A stretch of DNA of 64,000 nt. Origin: Polynucleobacter sp. 78F-HAINBA (lineage in GTDB: Bacteria; Pseudomonadota; Gammaproteobacteria; Burkholderiales; Burkholderiaceae). The position numbers and the translations under genes are program-made. Where the stretch lies: positions 62,001 to 126,000 of the forward strand of contig NZ_JACVOQ010000001.1 of the NCBI RefSeq assembly GCF_018882325.1. Direction: 5' to 3'. The first letter of the stretch is position 1; each line of letters starts with the position of its first letter. Positions 8,685 through 18,376 of this stretch are shown one piece after another. Below the pieces are notes generated by a model that saw only the letters and a program-made list of their open reading frames with translations, was not told where the DNA came from and searched no databases.

Positions 8685-9212
8685 TTATTGCACGCCCACA
8701 AATTCGAGTGGATTGAACCATGAGCCATGTGGCAATGGAACCTGGAACCAGTATTCGAACATGAGGTAAAGAGCCGCGCTCACTCCAACGGAGACAGCAA
8801 CTGCCTTCCAAATTGGATATTTACCTAACCACACCATGAAGACCGCGATGTAGAGGGCCGCAGAAACATAAATGCCAATCAATTGCACGCCAAGCACAAA
8901 GATGATCGCCGGCAGCAATACCGCCATCACCTGCTTGGAAGGCTCACTATCAACAAAGGATTCGGTTTTCTTTTTCTTGTTCACGATTGCAGCTTGATAC
9001 AAAGTAACCGTGCTAGATAACATGATGATTAAGCTGATGTAGAAAGGGAAGTAACCAGCCTCTGGGCCATCAACACCCCAGCTAGCACCCAACTTCAGAC
9101 TACCAATCATCACTGTCAGGCCAATTGCCAGGAACACGATCGATGTAACGATGTCCATCGCTCTAACGCTAATGACTGAGTCTTGATTTGTATTGTTTGT
9201 ATGTTCAGACAT
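8685..9212 (-). CDS. tctB: Tripartite tricarboxylate transporter, small permease TctB family
   Basis: 175 aa with four predicted membrane segments (about residues 20-40, 54-73, 97-127 and 131-152), the size and layout of TctB. It lies between tctC and tctA on the same strand. Unlike its neighbours it has no evident Shine-Dalgarno, and a strong hairpin separates it from tctC, so it is probably made at a much lower level than the binding protein. Confidence 0.88.
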   Translation of the reverse strand: MSEHTNNTNQDSVISVRAMDIVTSIVFLAIGLTVMIGSLKLGASWGVDGPEAGYFPFYISLIIMLSSTVTLYQAAIVNKKKKTESFVDSEPSKQVMAVLLPAIIFVLGVQLIGIYVSAALYIAVFMVWLGKYPIWKAVAVSVGVSAALYLMFEYWFQVPLPHGSWFNPLEFVGVQ

Positions 9213-9251
9213 TTTTATATTTTTAAATAAAGTTAGTAGTTACGCTTGCTC

Positions 9252-9286
9252 AAAAAATAGGACCCCGCTTTAGGGGTCCTATTTAA
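9252..9286 (-). terminator. Internal terminator/attenuator between tctC and tctB
   Basis: Stem AAATAGGACCCC / GGGGTCCTATTT with a 6-base loop and a T run on the minus strand, lying between the first and second genes of the transporter operon. It should let abundant tctC message accumulate with limited read-through to the permease genes. Confidence 0.8.
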
Positions 9287-9297
9287 TTTCTCAAAAA

Positions 9298-10302
9298 TTA
9301 CTTAGCCAAGAATCCAGCTTCAGCCATTAACTGCTTATGTAATGCTTCATTTAATGTGAGCCAATTTCTGAACTCTTTACCAGTCATGAATGTCTGATTG
9401 AATGCACCATCAGCCATGAACTTCTTCCACTCTGGTGTCTCGCGTACTTTTTTGAACACGTTGATGTAGTAATCAACTTGCTCTTGAGTTACGCCAGGAG
9501 CCATGAAAATGCCACGCAACATCACGTAGTCAGTTGACACGCCAGCTTCTTTACAAGTTGGAACATCATTCCAAGACTGAGTTGCAGTGATCTTTTCTTT
9601 GTAAGGCATACGTGTGTCATCAAATACGCACAATGCACGTAATTTGTTTGCACGCCATTGAGCAACCGCTTCAATTGGATTATTCACAGAAGAATCAATG
9701 TGATTACCAACGAGTTGCACAGCTACGTCGCCACCCCCTTTGAATGGGATGTATGTGAACTTAGCACCAGTTGCTTTTTCAATCGCTACAGTAATGATCT
9801 GGTCTTCAGACTTAGATCCAGTACCACCCATTTTGAACTTGCCAGGACCAGCTGCTTTAGCTGCGTCGATATATTCCTTGGCAGTTTTGTAAGGCTTGTC
9901 AGCGTTATCCCATAAAACGAATTGGTCAAGTGCCAACATCGCCACTGGAGTGATGTCCTGCCAGTTGAATGGAACACCTGTTGCTAATGGAGTAGTAAAC
10001 AAGTTGGAGAGCGTAATCACGATCTTATTTGGATCGCCCTTAGCTTCTTTCATTGCCAAGAAACCTTCAGCTCCCGCGCCTGCACCCTTGTTCACAGGAA
10101 TCACTGCCTGTTTCATCAAGTTATTTTTTGTGATGATGCCTTGGATCATACGAGCCATTTGATCAGCACCACCGCCAGGACCGGCAGGAATAATGAACTC
10201 AACTGGCTTGGTTGGTTCCCAAGCAGCAAAAGCAGGTGAAACACTAGCAGCACCGAGGGCTAATGCGGTGGAAATCAATGCCCCTTTTAACTTCATCTTC
10301 AT
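9298..10302 (-). CDS. tctC: Bug-family periplasmic carboxylate-binding protein (TctC)
   Basis: 334 aa; signal peptide about 1-26 (ASVSPAFA), then the Bug/TctC fold opening with WEPTKPVEFIIPAGPGGGAD. It is first in the operon, with a strong GGAGG site 7 bases before the ATG. It would capture a carboxylate and pass it to TctBA. The ligand is unknown. The binding pocket loop (GPGGGADQMAR) differs from the more common GGGTDxxAR form seen in the second Bug protein of this window. Confidence 0.92.
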   Translation of the reverse strand: MKMKLKGALISTALALGAASVSPAFAAWEPTKPVEFIIPAGPGGGADQMARMIQGIITKNNLMKQAVIPVNKGAGAGAEGFLAMKEAKGDPNKIVITLSNLFTTPLATGVPFNWQDITPVAMLALDQFVLWDNADKPYKTAKEYIDAAKAAGPGKFKMGGTGSKSEDQIITVAIEKATGAKFTYIPFKGGGDVAVQLVGNHIDSSVNNPIEAVAQWRANKLRALCVFDDTRMPYKEKITATQSWNDVPTCKEAGVSTDYVMLRGIFMAPGVTQEQVDYYINVFKKVRETPEWKKFMADGAFNQTFMTGKEFRNWLTLNEALHKQLMAEAGFLAK

Positions 10303-10482
10303 GAACGCTCCTCCAAAAAAATTTGAATACCAATCTTACTTTGGCTTCTCTTTGTTATGTGTGGATTTTTATCCAAAAAGAGGTGCTAATACTTGATTGC
10401 CATCAATAATTGTTAAATGGGCAGTTAGGGGTAACACTAGCTTATAAGTACTAACCCTATAAAAATTTTCTGGGAAAAATTC
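10303..10482. other. Intergenic region upstream of tctC
   Basis: 180 bases without a gene, AT-rich. It must hold the tctC promoter on the minus strand. I see no clear operator, hairpin or RNA gene here. Confidence 0.4.
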
Positions 10483-10959
10483 TTAGCGGAATCGATCCAA
10501 AAGTTTCTTGCTAACTTTATCCAATTGAGTGGAATCTTTAATCAAAAATTGAAGGCCATTGGAGTCTGCAATCAGCAGCGTGTTGCCAGCAATTCGGCGA
10601 ATGTCTTCCTCGCCCTTGAGACGAATTCTGGTGGGGCCACGGTCAGTTTCAATATCCCAAATACTCGGGGTGGCAAAAGTAGACACCCTGGTGATTTTTT
10701 CAATCACAGGCATGAACTCACGGGCAGCTAGCTCCTCATTAATCAGAGCTAACTCAGTCTCCGGAATAGCGGTGATCCCATCAAACCAGCATAACTCTTT
10801 ACCCGACTGATCCATGATGGAGATTCCGGTGCTGGGTGATGTAATCGGGAAGGCTCTGACGGGATAAACGCCTACGTGGCGTGTGCCAGCGGCATCAATC
10901 AATACTAGGCACCCAAGGGCGTCACGCTCTAGCGTATGCGGCTTTTGATGTTGACTCAT
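10483..10959 (-). CDS. Cyanophycin-associated DUF1854 family protein
   Basis: 158 aa, no signal peptide or membrane segment. It matches my recollection of DUF1854 proteins: an N-terminal part with ALGCLVLIDAAGTRHVGVYPVRAFP, then a C-terminal RIRLKGEEDIRR element. The family is found next to cyanophycin genes. The start overlaps the end of the upstream ABC transporter gene by 4 bases, so the two are translationally coupled. The molecular role is unknown; a small partner of the ABC protein is the natural guess. Confidence 0.82.
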   Translation of the reverse strand: MSQHQKPHTLERDALGCLVLIDAAGTRHVGVYPVRAFPITSPSTGISIMDQSGKELCWFDGITAIPETELALINEELAAREFMPVIEKITRVSTFATPSIWDIETDRGPTRIRLKGEEDIRRIAGNTLLIADSNGLQFLIKDSTQLDKVSKKLLDRFR

Positions 10960-13304
10960 ACACCGCCCCCAGTTTCTTTAGCGATCACTTGCAGGCGCTC
11001 TTCTTCACGCTCATTTTTGCTTTCTTCAATGCTTTCACCAATAGCGCCACCTTCAACCAACTCGGCAGCATGGCGTAACTGCGCTTGATACAAGGCGTAG
11101 TAAGCGCCCCGTGCATCCATGAGCTCATCATGCGAGCCAATCTCCACAATCTCACCCTTATCAAGCACAACCAAGCGGTCTGCCTTTCTTAAGGTAGAAA
11201 GTCGATGGGCAATCGCGATGGTGGTGCGCCCTTTAACTAAGTTATCCAAAGCGCGCTGAATTTCTTTTTCAGTAGTGGTGTCTACCGATGAAGTAGCCTC
11301 ATCCAAAATCAGAATGCTTGGATTAATTAAGAGTGCACGTGCAATTGAAATACGTTGACGCTCACCGCCAGAGAGTGATTGACCGCGCTCGCCTACTAAT
11401 GAGTCATAACCTAGTGGTAAGCGAAGAATAAATTCATGGGCATGTGCAGCGCGTGCTGCTTCAATAATTTCCTCACGAGTTGCATCCGGTTTTCCGTAAG
11501 CAATATTTTCTGCAATCGTGCCAAAGAATAAAAACGGCTCTTGTAAAACTAAGCCAATGCGCTTGCGATAGTCAGCAATTCCGATGCTACGAATATCGCG
11601 CCCATCCAATGCAATAGAACCAGCACTCACATCATAGAAGCGGCAAATCAAGTTCACCAAAGTACTTTTACCAGAGCCGCTATGGCCTACTAAACCTATC
11701 ATTTCTCCAGGAGCAATATCTAGATCAATGCCTTTAGAGACTGCGCGGTTACCATAGCGGAAACCAACGCCCCGCAAGGAGATTCGGCCTTTAACTTCGT
11801 CCAAGGGCGCTGGATTGATTGGCTCAGGAACGCTCGAGACATGATCCAAGATATCAAAAATACGCTTAGCCCCAGCAGCTGCTTTTTGCGTATGAGAAAC
11901 GATGCGACTCATTGAATCGAGTCGAATGTAGAAGCGCCCAATATAGGCAAGGAATGCAATCAACACACCAACAGTAACCTTTTGATGCGCAACCTGCCAA
12001 ATGCCGAAACCCCACACTACCAAGAGGCCCGTTTCAGTTAGAAGTGTGACTGTTGGGGAAAATAATCCCCATACGCGATTGACGCGATCATTGATTTGTA
12101 AATTGTGTTTATTGGAATCGACAAAACGCTTGAGCTCACGATCTTCTTGAGCAAAGGCTTTCACTACCCGAATACCCGGAATCGTATCGGCCAAGATATT
12201 GGTTACTTCAGACCAAACACGATCAATTTTTTCAAACCCAAAACGGAGTTTGTCTCGCACTACATGAATCATCCACACGATAAATGGCAATGGTGCCAAA
12301 GTGACCAATGCGAGCAAAGGATCAATTGACACCAAAATTGTTGCTGTCATCGTAATCATGATGACGTCGGTAGCAAAGTCCAAAGCGTAGAGGGATAGGA
12401 ATACACAAATGCGGTCAGTCTCAGCGCCAATACGCGCAATTAAGTCACCCGTTCTTTTGCCGCCGAAATACTCTAAAGACAATTTGAGTAGATGCTCAAA
12501 AGTCGTATTGCGCAAATCAGCACCAATGCGCTCACTCACCAAGGCTAGTAGATAAGTCTTCCACCAACCCAAGCCCCAGGCTACGATTGCCGCAGCAAAT
12601 AAAGCCAAAAGGTATTTAGTAGCTAAAGCAAAATCAATCGGATTGCCTTTTTCATAGGGAATCAAGACGTGATCCATTAAAGGCATCGTCAGATATGGCG
12701 GAATGAGCGTGGCACCGGTAGAAAGCAAGGTCAGCACGAAACCCAGTAAAAGCTCCTTTTTGTAGGGGCGGGCAAAACGCCACAACTTAAATAAAGTCCA
12801 AGTCGATGGAGGGGCATCCTCCTCTGGGTCACAAGTTGGACAAGCATCTGAATTGGCAGGCTTGGGACTTAAACAAACTGGGCAAACCTGCTTGTCATAT
12901 TCAGAAGCCTCAGGCTCTTTAGTGACCTGATCACCCCTTATTAAGCGCTTAAAGCTACTTTGTAGGCGCAATACCTGAGGATTAACAGCCAAGGTGAAAT
13001 ACCAAAGCCGCAACAGACTGGTCTCGGACTCTAGCTTGAGGTGCCCCACTCCAGCATGATCTCCATGCAAAAGATGCGCCCCAGAGCTAATAGGCCAGAA
13101 TTCTGAGAGAGTGCCATCGGTCCAAAATAAGCCCGTTGGGATAAGGCAAAGGAGGCTTTTTTCAAAGCGCATCTCACCATCAAGATCCAACTCAACCCAT
13201 GCCAGTATTGAGTTAGGGTCTTTTACTGGGGATTGAGGTGCCTCTAAAACGCCAGTCCATTGTGTAGGCAAAGTGGGGGCGATTAGGGAAATTTCTGGCT
13301 TCAT
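10956..13304 (-). CDS. Cyanophycin-associated ABC transporter, fused permease and ATPase with N-terminal zinc ribbon
   Basis: 782 aa. Residues 1-135 form an extra soluble domain, followed by a four-cysteine ribbon (C141, C144, C155, C158). Then come six membrane segments of an ABC exporter fold (about 180-460) and an ATPase domain with Walker A GHSGSGKST, signature LSGGERQR and Walker B ILILDEATSSVD. Half-size ABC exporters of this kind work as homodimers. The gene is divergent from cphA' and coupled to the DUF1854 gene. The cargo is unknown; a peptide or amino-acid product of cyanophycin turnover is possible but unproven. Confidence 0.88.
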   Translation of the reverse strand: MKPEISLIAPTLPTQWTGVLEAPQSPVKDPNSILAWVELDLDGEMRFEKSLLCLIPTGLFWTDGTLSEFWPISSGAHLLHGDHAGVGHLKLESETSLLRLWYFTLAVNPQVLRLQSSFKRLIRGDQVTKEPEASEYDKQVCPVCLSPKPANSDACPTCDPEEDAPPSTWTLFKLWRFARPYKKELLLGFVLTLLSTGATLIPPYLTMPLMDHVLIPYEKGNPIDFALATKYLLALFAAAIVAWGLGWWKTYLLALVSERIGADLRNTTFEHLLKLSLEYFGGKRTGDLIARIGAETDRICVFLSLYALDFATDVIMITMTATILVSIDPLLALVTLAPLPFIVWMIHVVRDKLRFGFEKIDRVWSEVTNILADTIPGIRVVKAFAQEDRELKRFVDSNKHNLQINDRVNRVWGLFSPTVTLLTETGLLVVWGFGIWQVAHQKVTVGVLIAFLAYIGRFYIRLDSMSRIVSHTQKAAAGAKRIFDILDHVSSVPEPINPAPLDEVKGRISLRGVGFRYGNRAVSKGIDLDIAPGEMIGLVGHSGSGKSTLVNLICRFYDVSAGSIALDGRDIRSIGIADYRKRIGLVLQEPFLFFGTIAENIAYGKPDATREEIIEAARAAHAHEFILRLPLGYDSLVGERGQSLSGGERQRISIARALLINPSILILDEATSSVDTTTEKEIQRALDNLVKGRTTIAIAHRLSTLRKADRLVVLDKGEIVEIGSHDELMDARGAYYALYQAQLRHAAELVEGGAIGESIEESKNEREEERLQVIAKETGGGV

Positions 13305-13512
13305 TAGTCCTAAAAGTATAGTGGAGCTAGATTTTTTAGATTTAGTAAGTCTGTCAACTTTACAGGGCAGAAAGCCGTTAAATTAACGAAGTAGGCTTTT
13401 TTGTGTATTTTTGCTAATTTTGTGGATTTTGAATAATTACTAGAACCAGAGAGATAGTCTGAGTCACCCACGCCCTCACCTTCTGAGGTGGCGCTGAGAC
13501 CCCATTCCACAT
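13305..13512. promoter_or_regulatory. Divergent promoter region of the cyanophycin locus
   Basis: 208 bases between the ABC transporter (minus) and cphA' (plus). It must carry promoters in both directions. The ATG of cphA' has no Shine-Dalgarno in the usual window; the nearest GAGGTGG lies about 24 bases upstream. A 66-codon minus-strand frame here is not convincing as a gene. Confidence 0.5.
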
Positions 13513-15705
13513 ATGCCCCAATTACTAGATAAAACCATTGAGATCTTGAGTGTCAAGCATCTCCGCGGCCCCAATATGTGGACCTACCATCCCGTTATTG
13601 AGGTTTGGCTCGATATCGGTGAGTTAGAGGATTTCCCCTCTAACCTCATTCCTGGGTTTTATGACCGCCTAGTCAAAGCACTCCCCAGCCTTCAAGAACA
13701 CCGCTGCAGCTATGGCGAAGCTGGTGGATTTCTCAAAAGAGTAGAAGAGGGCACTTGGCCTGCTCATATCCTTGAGCACCTCACCTTGGAATTACAAAAT
13801 TTAGCTGGCATCCCCGGCGGCTTTGGTAAAGCACGCGACGGTGATCGTCGTGGCGTTTACAAAGTCATGGTGAGCGCGATTAACGAAGAAGTTACTCTCA
13901 CTGCGCTCAAATACGCTCGTGACCTCTACCTTGCTTTAGCTCAAGACACCAAAGATCCTGTTGCTCTTGTTAGCACCATCATTGAAGAACTGCGCGAGCT
14001 GGGTGACGATCTATTGCTTGGACCAAGCACTGCCTGCATCGTGAATGCGGCTGAAGAACGCGGCATCCCCTCTATTCGCTTGTCTGAAGGCAACCTAGTA
14101 CAACTTGGTTATGGCGCTAAGCAGCGTCGCATCTGGACAGCTGAAACAGATCAAACCAGCGCAATCGCTGAAACGATTTCTCGTGATAAAGATCTTACTA
14201 AGAGTCTTCTATCTAGCGCAGGAGTTCCTACACCTGAAGGCCGTACCGTTACCAGCGCTGATGACGCATGGGAAGCGGCGCAAGATATCGGTCTGCCAGT
14301 TGTAGTCAAGCCAATCGATGGCAATCACGGTCGCGGTGTCTTTATCAATCTATACACCCAACAAGAAATTGAAGCTGCCTATGCCGTGGCAATTGATGAA
14401 GGTAGCGAAGTATTAGTAGAACGACACATTATTGGTGACGAGCATCGTTTGCTGGTCGTTGGCAACAAAGTGGTTGCAGCAGCTAAAGGCGAAACCGTTT
14501 GGGTTACCGGTGATGGCAAACATTCCGTACTTGAACTCATTCAAATTCAGATTAACTCTGATCCACGTCGAGGAACTGCTGAAGAGCATCCCCTCAATCC
14601 CGTGCGCATTGATTCTGCGGTGGAATTAGAGCTTGCACGCCAGAAACTCACTGGCGCAAGTATTCCGGCCTTGGAGCAAAAAGTACTCATTCAAAGTAAT
14701 GGCAACGTAGCGTTTGATGTCACCGATTTAGTTCATCCAGAAGTAGCCAGCCAAGTGGCTCTAGCCGCCCGCGTTGTGGGTCTGGAGATTGCTGGTGTTG
14801 ACCTTGTTGCACAAGACATTAGCAAGCCATTAGATGAGCAGAATGCCGCAATTGTTGAAGTGAATGCTGGCCCAGGTTTATTGATGCATTTAAAACCTGC
14901 GAGCGGTAAACCTCAACCTGTTGGTAAAGAGATTGCAAATCATCTTTTCCCACCAGGCACTGATTTCCGCATTCCAGTAGTAGGCGTCTGCGGTGCTAGA
15001 GGTAAAACTCCTGTCGCTGAAATGATTGCCCACTTCTTGCGACTCACTAATTTGTATGTTGGATTGTCTTGTAGCAAGGGTTTATTTTTTGGTCATCGCT
15101 CAATCCAAAAGAGCAATGCTGCCAACTGGGAAAATGCCCGTCGCACTTTATTGAATCGCGCCGTTGAAGCGGCCGTTATCGAGAACAACAATCTATCCAT
15201 GCTGATAGAAGGCTTAGCTTATGACCGCTGCCAAGTAGGCGTTGTTTTGAATATCGATCCAAAAGCCAACTTCCCGCAATACGCTATCTATGATGAAGAT
15301 CAAGTATTTAGCATTGTTAGGACTCAAGTTGACGTAGTGCTACCAACTGGAGTTGCTGTTCTCAATGCAGATGATCCTATGGTTGCAGACATGGCAGAGC
15401 TGTGTGATGGTGAAGTGATCTTCTTTACCCAAGACTCTGCATCCCCGATTGCGCAAGAGCATCTTAAGAATGGTGGTCGTGTCGTGATGATTGGTAATCA
15501 ACAAATTACCCTGAAATCTGCAAAGCACGATCAAAAGAGCATTCCGGTGCCACGCAACTCGGAGTCTAGCGCCAGCGAACCATGGAAACCCATGAATCTC
15601 GGCGCTGCGATTGCTGCAGCTTGGGCCTTAGATATTCCGTTCAACGTAATCGAAGCTGGCGCTGAAACCTTTGCTTCTGACGCCACTATTCCAGCAGGGG
15701 CTTAA
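13513..15705 (+). CDS. cphA': CphA' : truncated cyanophycin synthetase paralogue
   Basis: 730 aa, related over its whole length to the downstream CphA. It keeps the N-terminal domain (KHLRGPNMW) and the ATP-grasp domain (about 210-470, VVKPIDGNHGRGVF). The Mur-ligase-like domain is degenerate: the P-loop near residue 493 reads GARGKTPVAE instead of GTNGKTTT, the ETARGGMLREG and GEGDHLG motifs of CphA are lost, and the C-terminal lobe is missing. It may catalyse only one of the two ligations, or act as a partner of CphA. Tandem cphA' and cphA genes are known from other betaproteobacteria. The stop codon abuts the cphA start. Confidence 0.9.
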   Translation: MPQLLDKTIEILSVKHLRGPNMWTYHPVIEVWLDIGELEDFPSNLIPGFYDRLVKALPSLQEHRCSYGEAGGFLKRVEEGTWPAHILEHLTLELQNLAGIPGGFGKARDGDRRGVYKVMVSAINEEVTLTALKYARDLYLALAQDTKDPVALVSTIIEELRELGDDLLLGPSTACIVNAAEERGIPSIRLSEGNLVQLGYGAKQRRIWTAETDQTSAIAETISRDKDLTKSLLSSAGVPTPEGRTVTSADDAWEAAQDIGLPVVVKPIDGNHGRGVFINLYTQQEIEAAYAVAIDEGSEVLVERHIIGDEHRLLVVGNKVVAAAKGETVWVTGDGKHSVLELIQIQINSDPRRGTAEEHPLNPVRIDSAVELELARQKLTGASIPALEQKVLIQSNGNVAFDVTDLVHPEVASQVALAARVVGLEIAGVDLVAQDISKPLDEQNAAIVEVNAGPGLLMHLKPASGKPQPVGKEIANHLFPPGTDFRIPVVGVCGARGKTPVAEMIAHFLRLTNLYVGLSCSKGLFFGHRSIQKSNAANWENARRTLLNRAVEAAVIENNNLSMLIEGLAYDRCQVGVVLNIDPKANFPQYAIYDEDQVFSIVRTQVDVVLPTGVAVLNADDPMVADMAELCDGEVIFFTQDSASPIAQEHLKNGGRVVMIGNQQITLKSAKHDQKSIPVPRNSESSASEPWKPMNLGAAIAAAWALDIPFNVIEAGAETFASDATIPAGA

Positions 15706-18276
15706 TTGGAAATCACCCGTATTCGCATGTTGCGCGGCCCAAATTTATGGAGCCGCCACACAGCCCTAGAGGCAATTGTTTCTTGCGACGAAACAGAACG
15801 CTCCATCGATTCAATCCCACAGTTTGAAATCAAGATTCGTGAGCGCTTTCCTCAATTAGGTAGCATGCGCCGTGGCGGACATAATGAAATCCTCTCTCTC
15901 GCACATGCTCTAGAACATGCTGCTTTAGGGCTTCAGTCTCAAGCAGGTTGTCCAGTAACCTTTAGCCGCACAGTGCAAACGATTGAAGTAGGTGTTTATC
16001 AAGTCGTAGTGGAGTACACCGAAGAAGTTGTCGGGCGCATGGCCTTTGACTTTGCATTCGGTTTAATTCAAGCGACCCTCAATGACGCGCCATTTGATTT
16101 AGCGGCCGCCCTCTCCGAATTAGAAGCTTTGTATGAAGATGTGCGCTTAGGACCAAGTACCGGATCTATCGTAGATGCTGCTGTACAAAGAAACATTCCC
16201 TATCGCCGCATGACTGAAGGCAGCATGGTGCAGTTTGGGTGGGGTAGCAAGCAAAAGCGCATTCAAGCTGCCGAGACTAGTGACACCAGCGCAATCGCAG
16301 AAGCCATTGCGCAAGACAAAGAGCTCACCAAGAATCTGTTGGCAGCTGCGGGTGTATCCGTTCCGATTGGCGAAGTGGTTACGACTGCTGATGATGCGTG
16401 GCGCGCTGCCCAAAAGATTGGCGGTCCGATTGTTCTTAAGCCTAAAGACGGCAATCAAGGCAAAGGTGTTGTCGCCAACATTCAAACTGAATCAGAGGTT
16501 CGCGCAGGCTTTGTAGTTACGCAAGCCTTCGGACGTGAAACCATTGTTGAGCGTTACCTACCTGGCGCTGACTACCGCTTGCTAGTGGTTGGTAATCGCT
16601 TATCCGCTGCCGCACGTCGCGAACCCGCTCAAGTGGTTGGTGATGGCAGGCATAGTGTTGCTGAACTAGTTGAACTAGAAAATAAAAATCCATTGCGCGG
16701 CGATGGTCATGCAACTGCATTAACCAAAATCCGTTTTGATGACATCGCTCTTGCACATTTAGCAAGTAATGGCTTAAGCCCACAGTATGTTCCCAAGACT
16801 GGTGAGCGCGTTTTACTTCGCAATAATGCCAATCTCAGCACTGGCGGCACCGCCACCGATGTGACTGATGATGTTCATCCAGATGTAGCTGCCAGCGCAA
16901 TTGCAGCCGCCCAAATGATTGGCTTAGATATAGCTGGTGTCGACATTCTATGTGAGGCGATTTATAAGCCTTTAGAGACTCAAGGTGGCGGCATTGTTGA
17001 AGTTAATGCTGCACCAGGTCTACGTATGCATCTCAAGCCTTCCTATGGCAAGAGCCGCCCTGTTGGCGAAGATATCGTCAATATGATGTATCCACTAGGC
17101 GAAGATGGTCGTATTCCAGTGGTAGCCGTCACCGGTACCAATGGCAAAACCACTACGGTTCGTCTGATTTCTCATTTATTGAATGAGACTGGTTTACGCG
17201 TTGGCATGACAACTACTGATGGTGTGTATATCAACCATCGCCTAATTGATTCTGGTGATTGCAGCGGCCCTAAGAGTGCACGCAACGTCCTCATGCATCC
17301 CGATGTCGATGCTGCCGTATTAGAAACAGCCCGCGGAGGAATGTTGCGTGAAGGCCTTGGCTTTGACCGCTGTGAAGTTGCGGTTGTGACCAATATTGGT
17401 GAAGGTGACCACTTAGGTCTTAACTACATCACTAGCGTAGAAGACTTGGCGATTCTGAAACGCGTCATTGTGATGAACGTTGCACCAACCGGCGCTGCAG
17501 TTCTGAATGCTGCTGATCCGATAGTTGTGAAGATGGGCGATGTTTGCACTGGTCGCGTGATTTTCTTTGCACAGAATCAACACCACCCCGTCATTGCAGC
17601 CCATCGCGCCAAGAATAAAAAAGTAATCTATTTTGATGGAACCTATATCGTCTGCTCAAAAGGAGCACGCGTACTGTTCCGCTTCCCTGTGAGCGAGATT
17701 CCGTTAACTCAAAATGGTGTTTTAGGCTTCCAAATTGAAAATGCAATGGCCTCCATCGGTGCTGGCTGGGCTTTAGGTCTAGATGCCGAAAAAATTGCAC
17801 GTGGACTTCATTCTTTTGAGAGCTCAGCTAACGCAGTACCAGGACGCTTCAATCAATTCCAGCACAAAGGCGCCACTGTGATTGCTGACTATGGTCACAA
17901 TCCAGATGCCATGCGTGCTTTAGCAAGTGCTATCGAGGCTATGAAGCCCAAAAAGAGCCATGTCGTCATTAGCGGTGCCGGCGATCGTCGCGATGAAGAT
18001 ATTCGTGATTTAACCCGCATTCTTGGCAATAGCTTTGACAATGTCATCCTCTATCAAGATCAGTGTCAACGTGGTCGAGAAGATGGGGAAGTTCTTAAGC
18101 TTCTACAAGAAGGTTTGGTAGGCACCAAGAAAGCCAAACAAGTTAAAGAAATTACCGGTGAATTCCTCTCCATTGACACCGCCCTCAATGATTTATCTGC
18201 TGGCGATATTTGCCTAATCCTGATTGACCAGGTAGAAGAATCTCTGGCCTACCTTAAAGAGAAGGTACAACCTTAA
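15706..18276 (+). CDS. cphA: Cyanophycin synthetase
   Basis: 856 aa. Builds multi-L-arginyl-poly-L-aspartate, a nitrogen store, from Asp and Arg using ATP. Domains in order: N-terminal domain opening MEITRIRMLRGPNLWS; ATP-grasp domain that adds Asp (about 210-460, VLKPKDGNQGKGV); Mur-ligase-like domain that adds Arg, with an intact P-loop GTNGKTTT near residue 477, ETARGGMLREG and GEGDHLG, then the C-terminal lobe with ADYGHNPDAM. The start is a TTG directly after the cphA' TAA with AGGGG upstream; the N-terminal sequence matches the family start. No cyanophycinase gene is in the window. Confidence 0.96.
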   Translation: MEITRIRMLRGPNLWSRHTALEAIVSCDETERSIDSIPQFEIKIRERFPQLGSMRRGGHNEILSLAHALEHAALGLQSQAGCPVTFSRTVQTIEVGVYQVVVEYTEEVVGRMAFDFAFGLIQATLNDAPFDLAAALSELEALYEDVRLGPSTGSIVDAAVQRNIPYRRMTEGSMVQFGWGSKQKRIQAAETSDTSAIAEAIAQDKELTKNLLAAAGVSVPIGEVVTTADDAWRAAQKIGGPIVLKPKDGNQGKGVVANIQTESEVRAGFVVTQAFGRETIVERYLPGADYRLLVVGNRLSAAARREPAQVVGDGRHSVAELVELENKNPLRGDGHATALTKIRFDDIALAHLASNGLSPQYVPKTGERVLLRNNANLSTGGTATDVTDDVHPDVAASAIAAAQMIGLDIAGVDILCEAIYKPLETQGGGIVEVNAAPGLRMHLKPSYGKSRPVGEDIVNMMYPLGEDGRIPVVAVTGTNGKTTTVRLISHLLNETGLRVGMTTTDGVYINHRLIDSGDCSGPKSARNVLMHPDVDAAVLETARGGMLREGLGFDRCEVAVVTNIGEGDHLGLNYITSVEDLAILKRVIVMNVAPTGAAVLNAADPIVVKMGDVCTGRVIFFAQNQHHPVIAAHRAKNKKVIYFDGTYIVCSKGARVLFRFPVSEIPLTQNGVLGFQIENAMASIGAGWALGLDAEKIARGLHSFESSANAVPGRFNQFQHKGATVIADYGHNPDAMRALASAIEAMKPKKSHVVISGAGDRRDEDIRDLTRILGNSFDNVILYQDQCQRGREDGEVLKLLQEGLVGTKKAKQVKEITGEFLSIDTALNDLSAGDICLILIDQVEESLAYLKEKVQP

Positions 18277-18311
18277 TCCTGTGATTGATTTTCAGGCGAC
18301 CATCTGAAATA

Positions 18312-18343
18312 CAAAAAGCCCAATCACTGATTGGGCTTTTTTA
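18312..18343. terminator. Bidirectional terminator between cphA and fbp
   Basis: Stem AAAAAGCCCAATCA / TGATTGGGCTTTTT with a 1-2 base apex, so the closest-paired bases form a small loop. A runs on the left and T runs on the right fit termination of both convergent genes. Confidence 0.88.
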
Positions 18344-18376
18344 ATTTACTGCCAACTAAGAGATATTGGGAGCTAG

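Noticed and set aside
13310..13510. 66-codon minus-strand frame in the ABC/cphA' gap
   Set aside because: It fills the divergent promoter region, has no family-like features and no convincing ribosome site.
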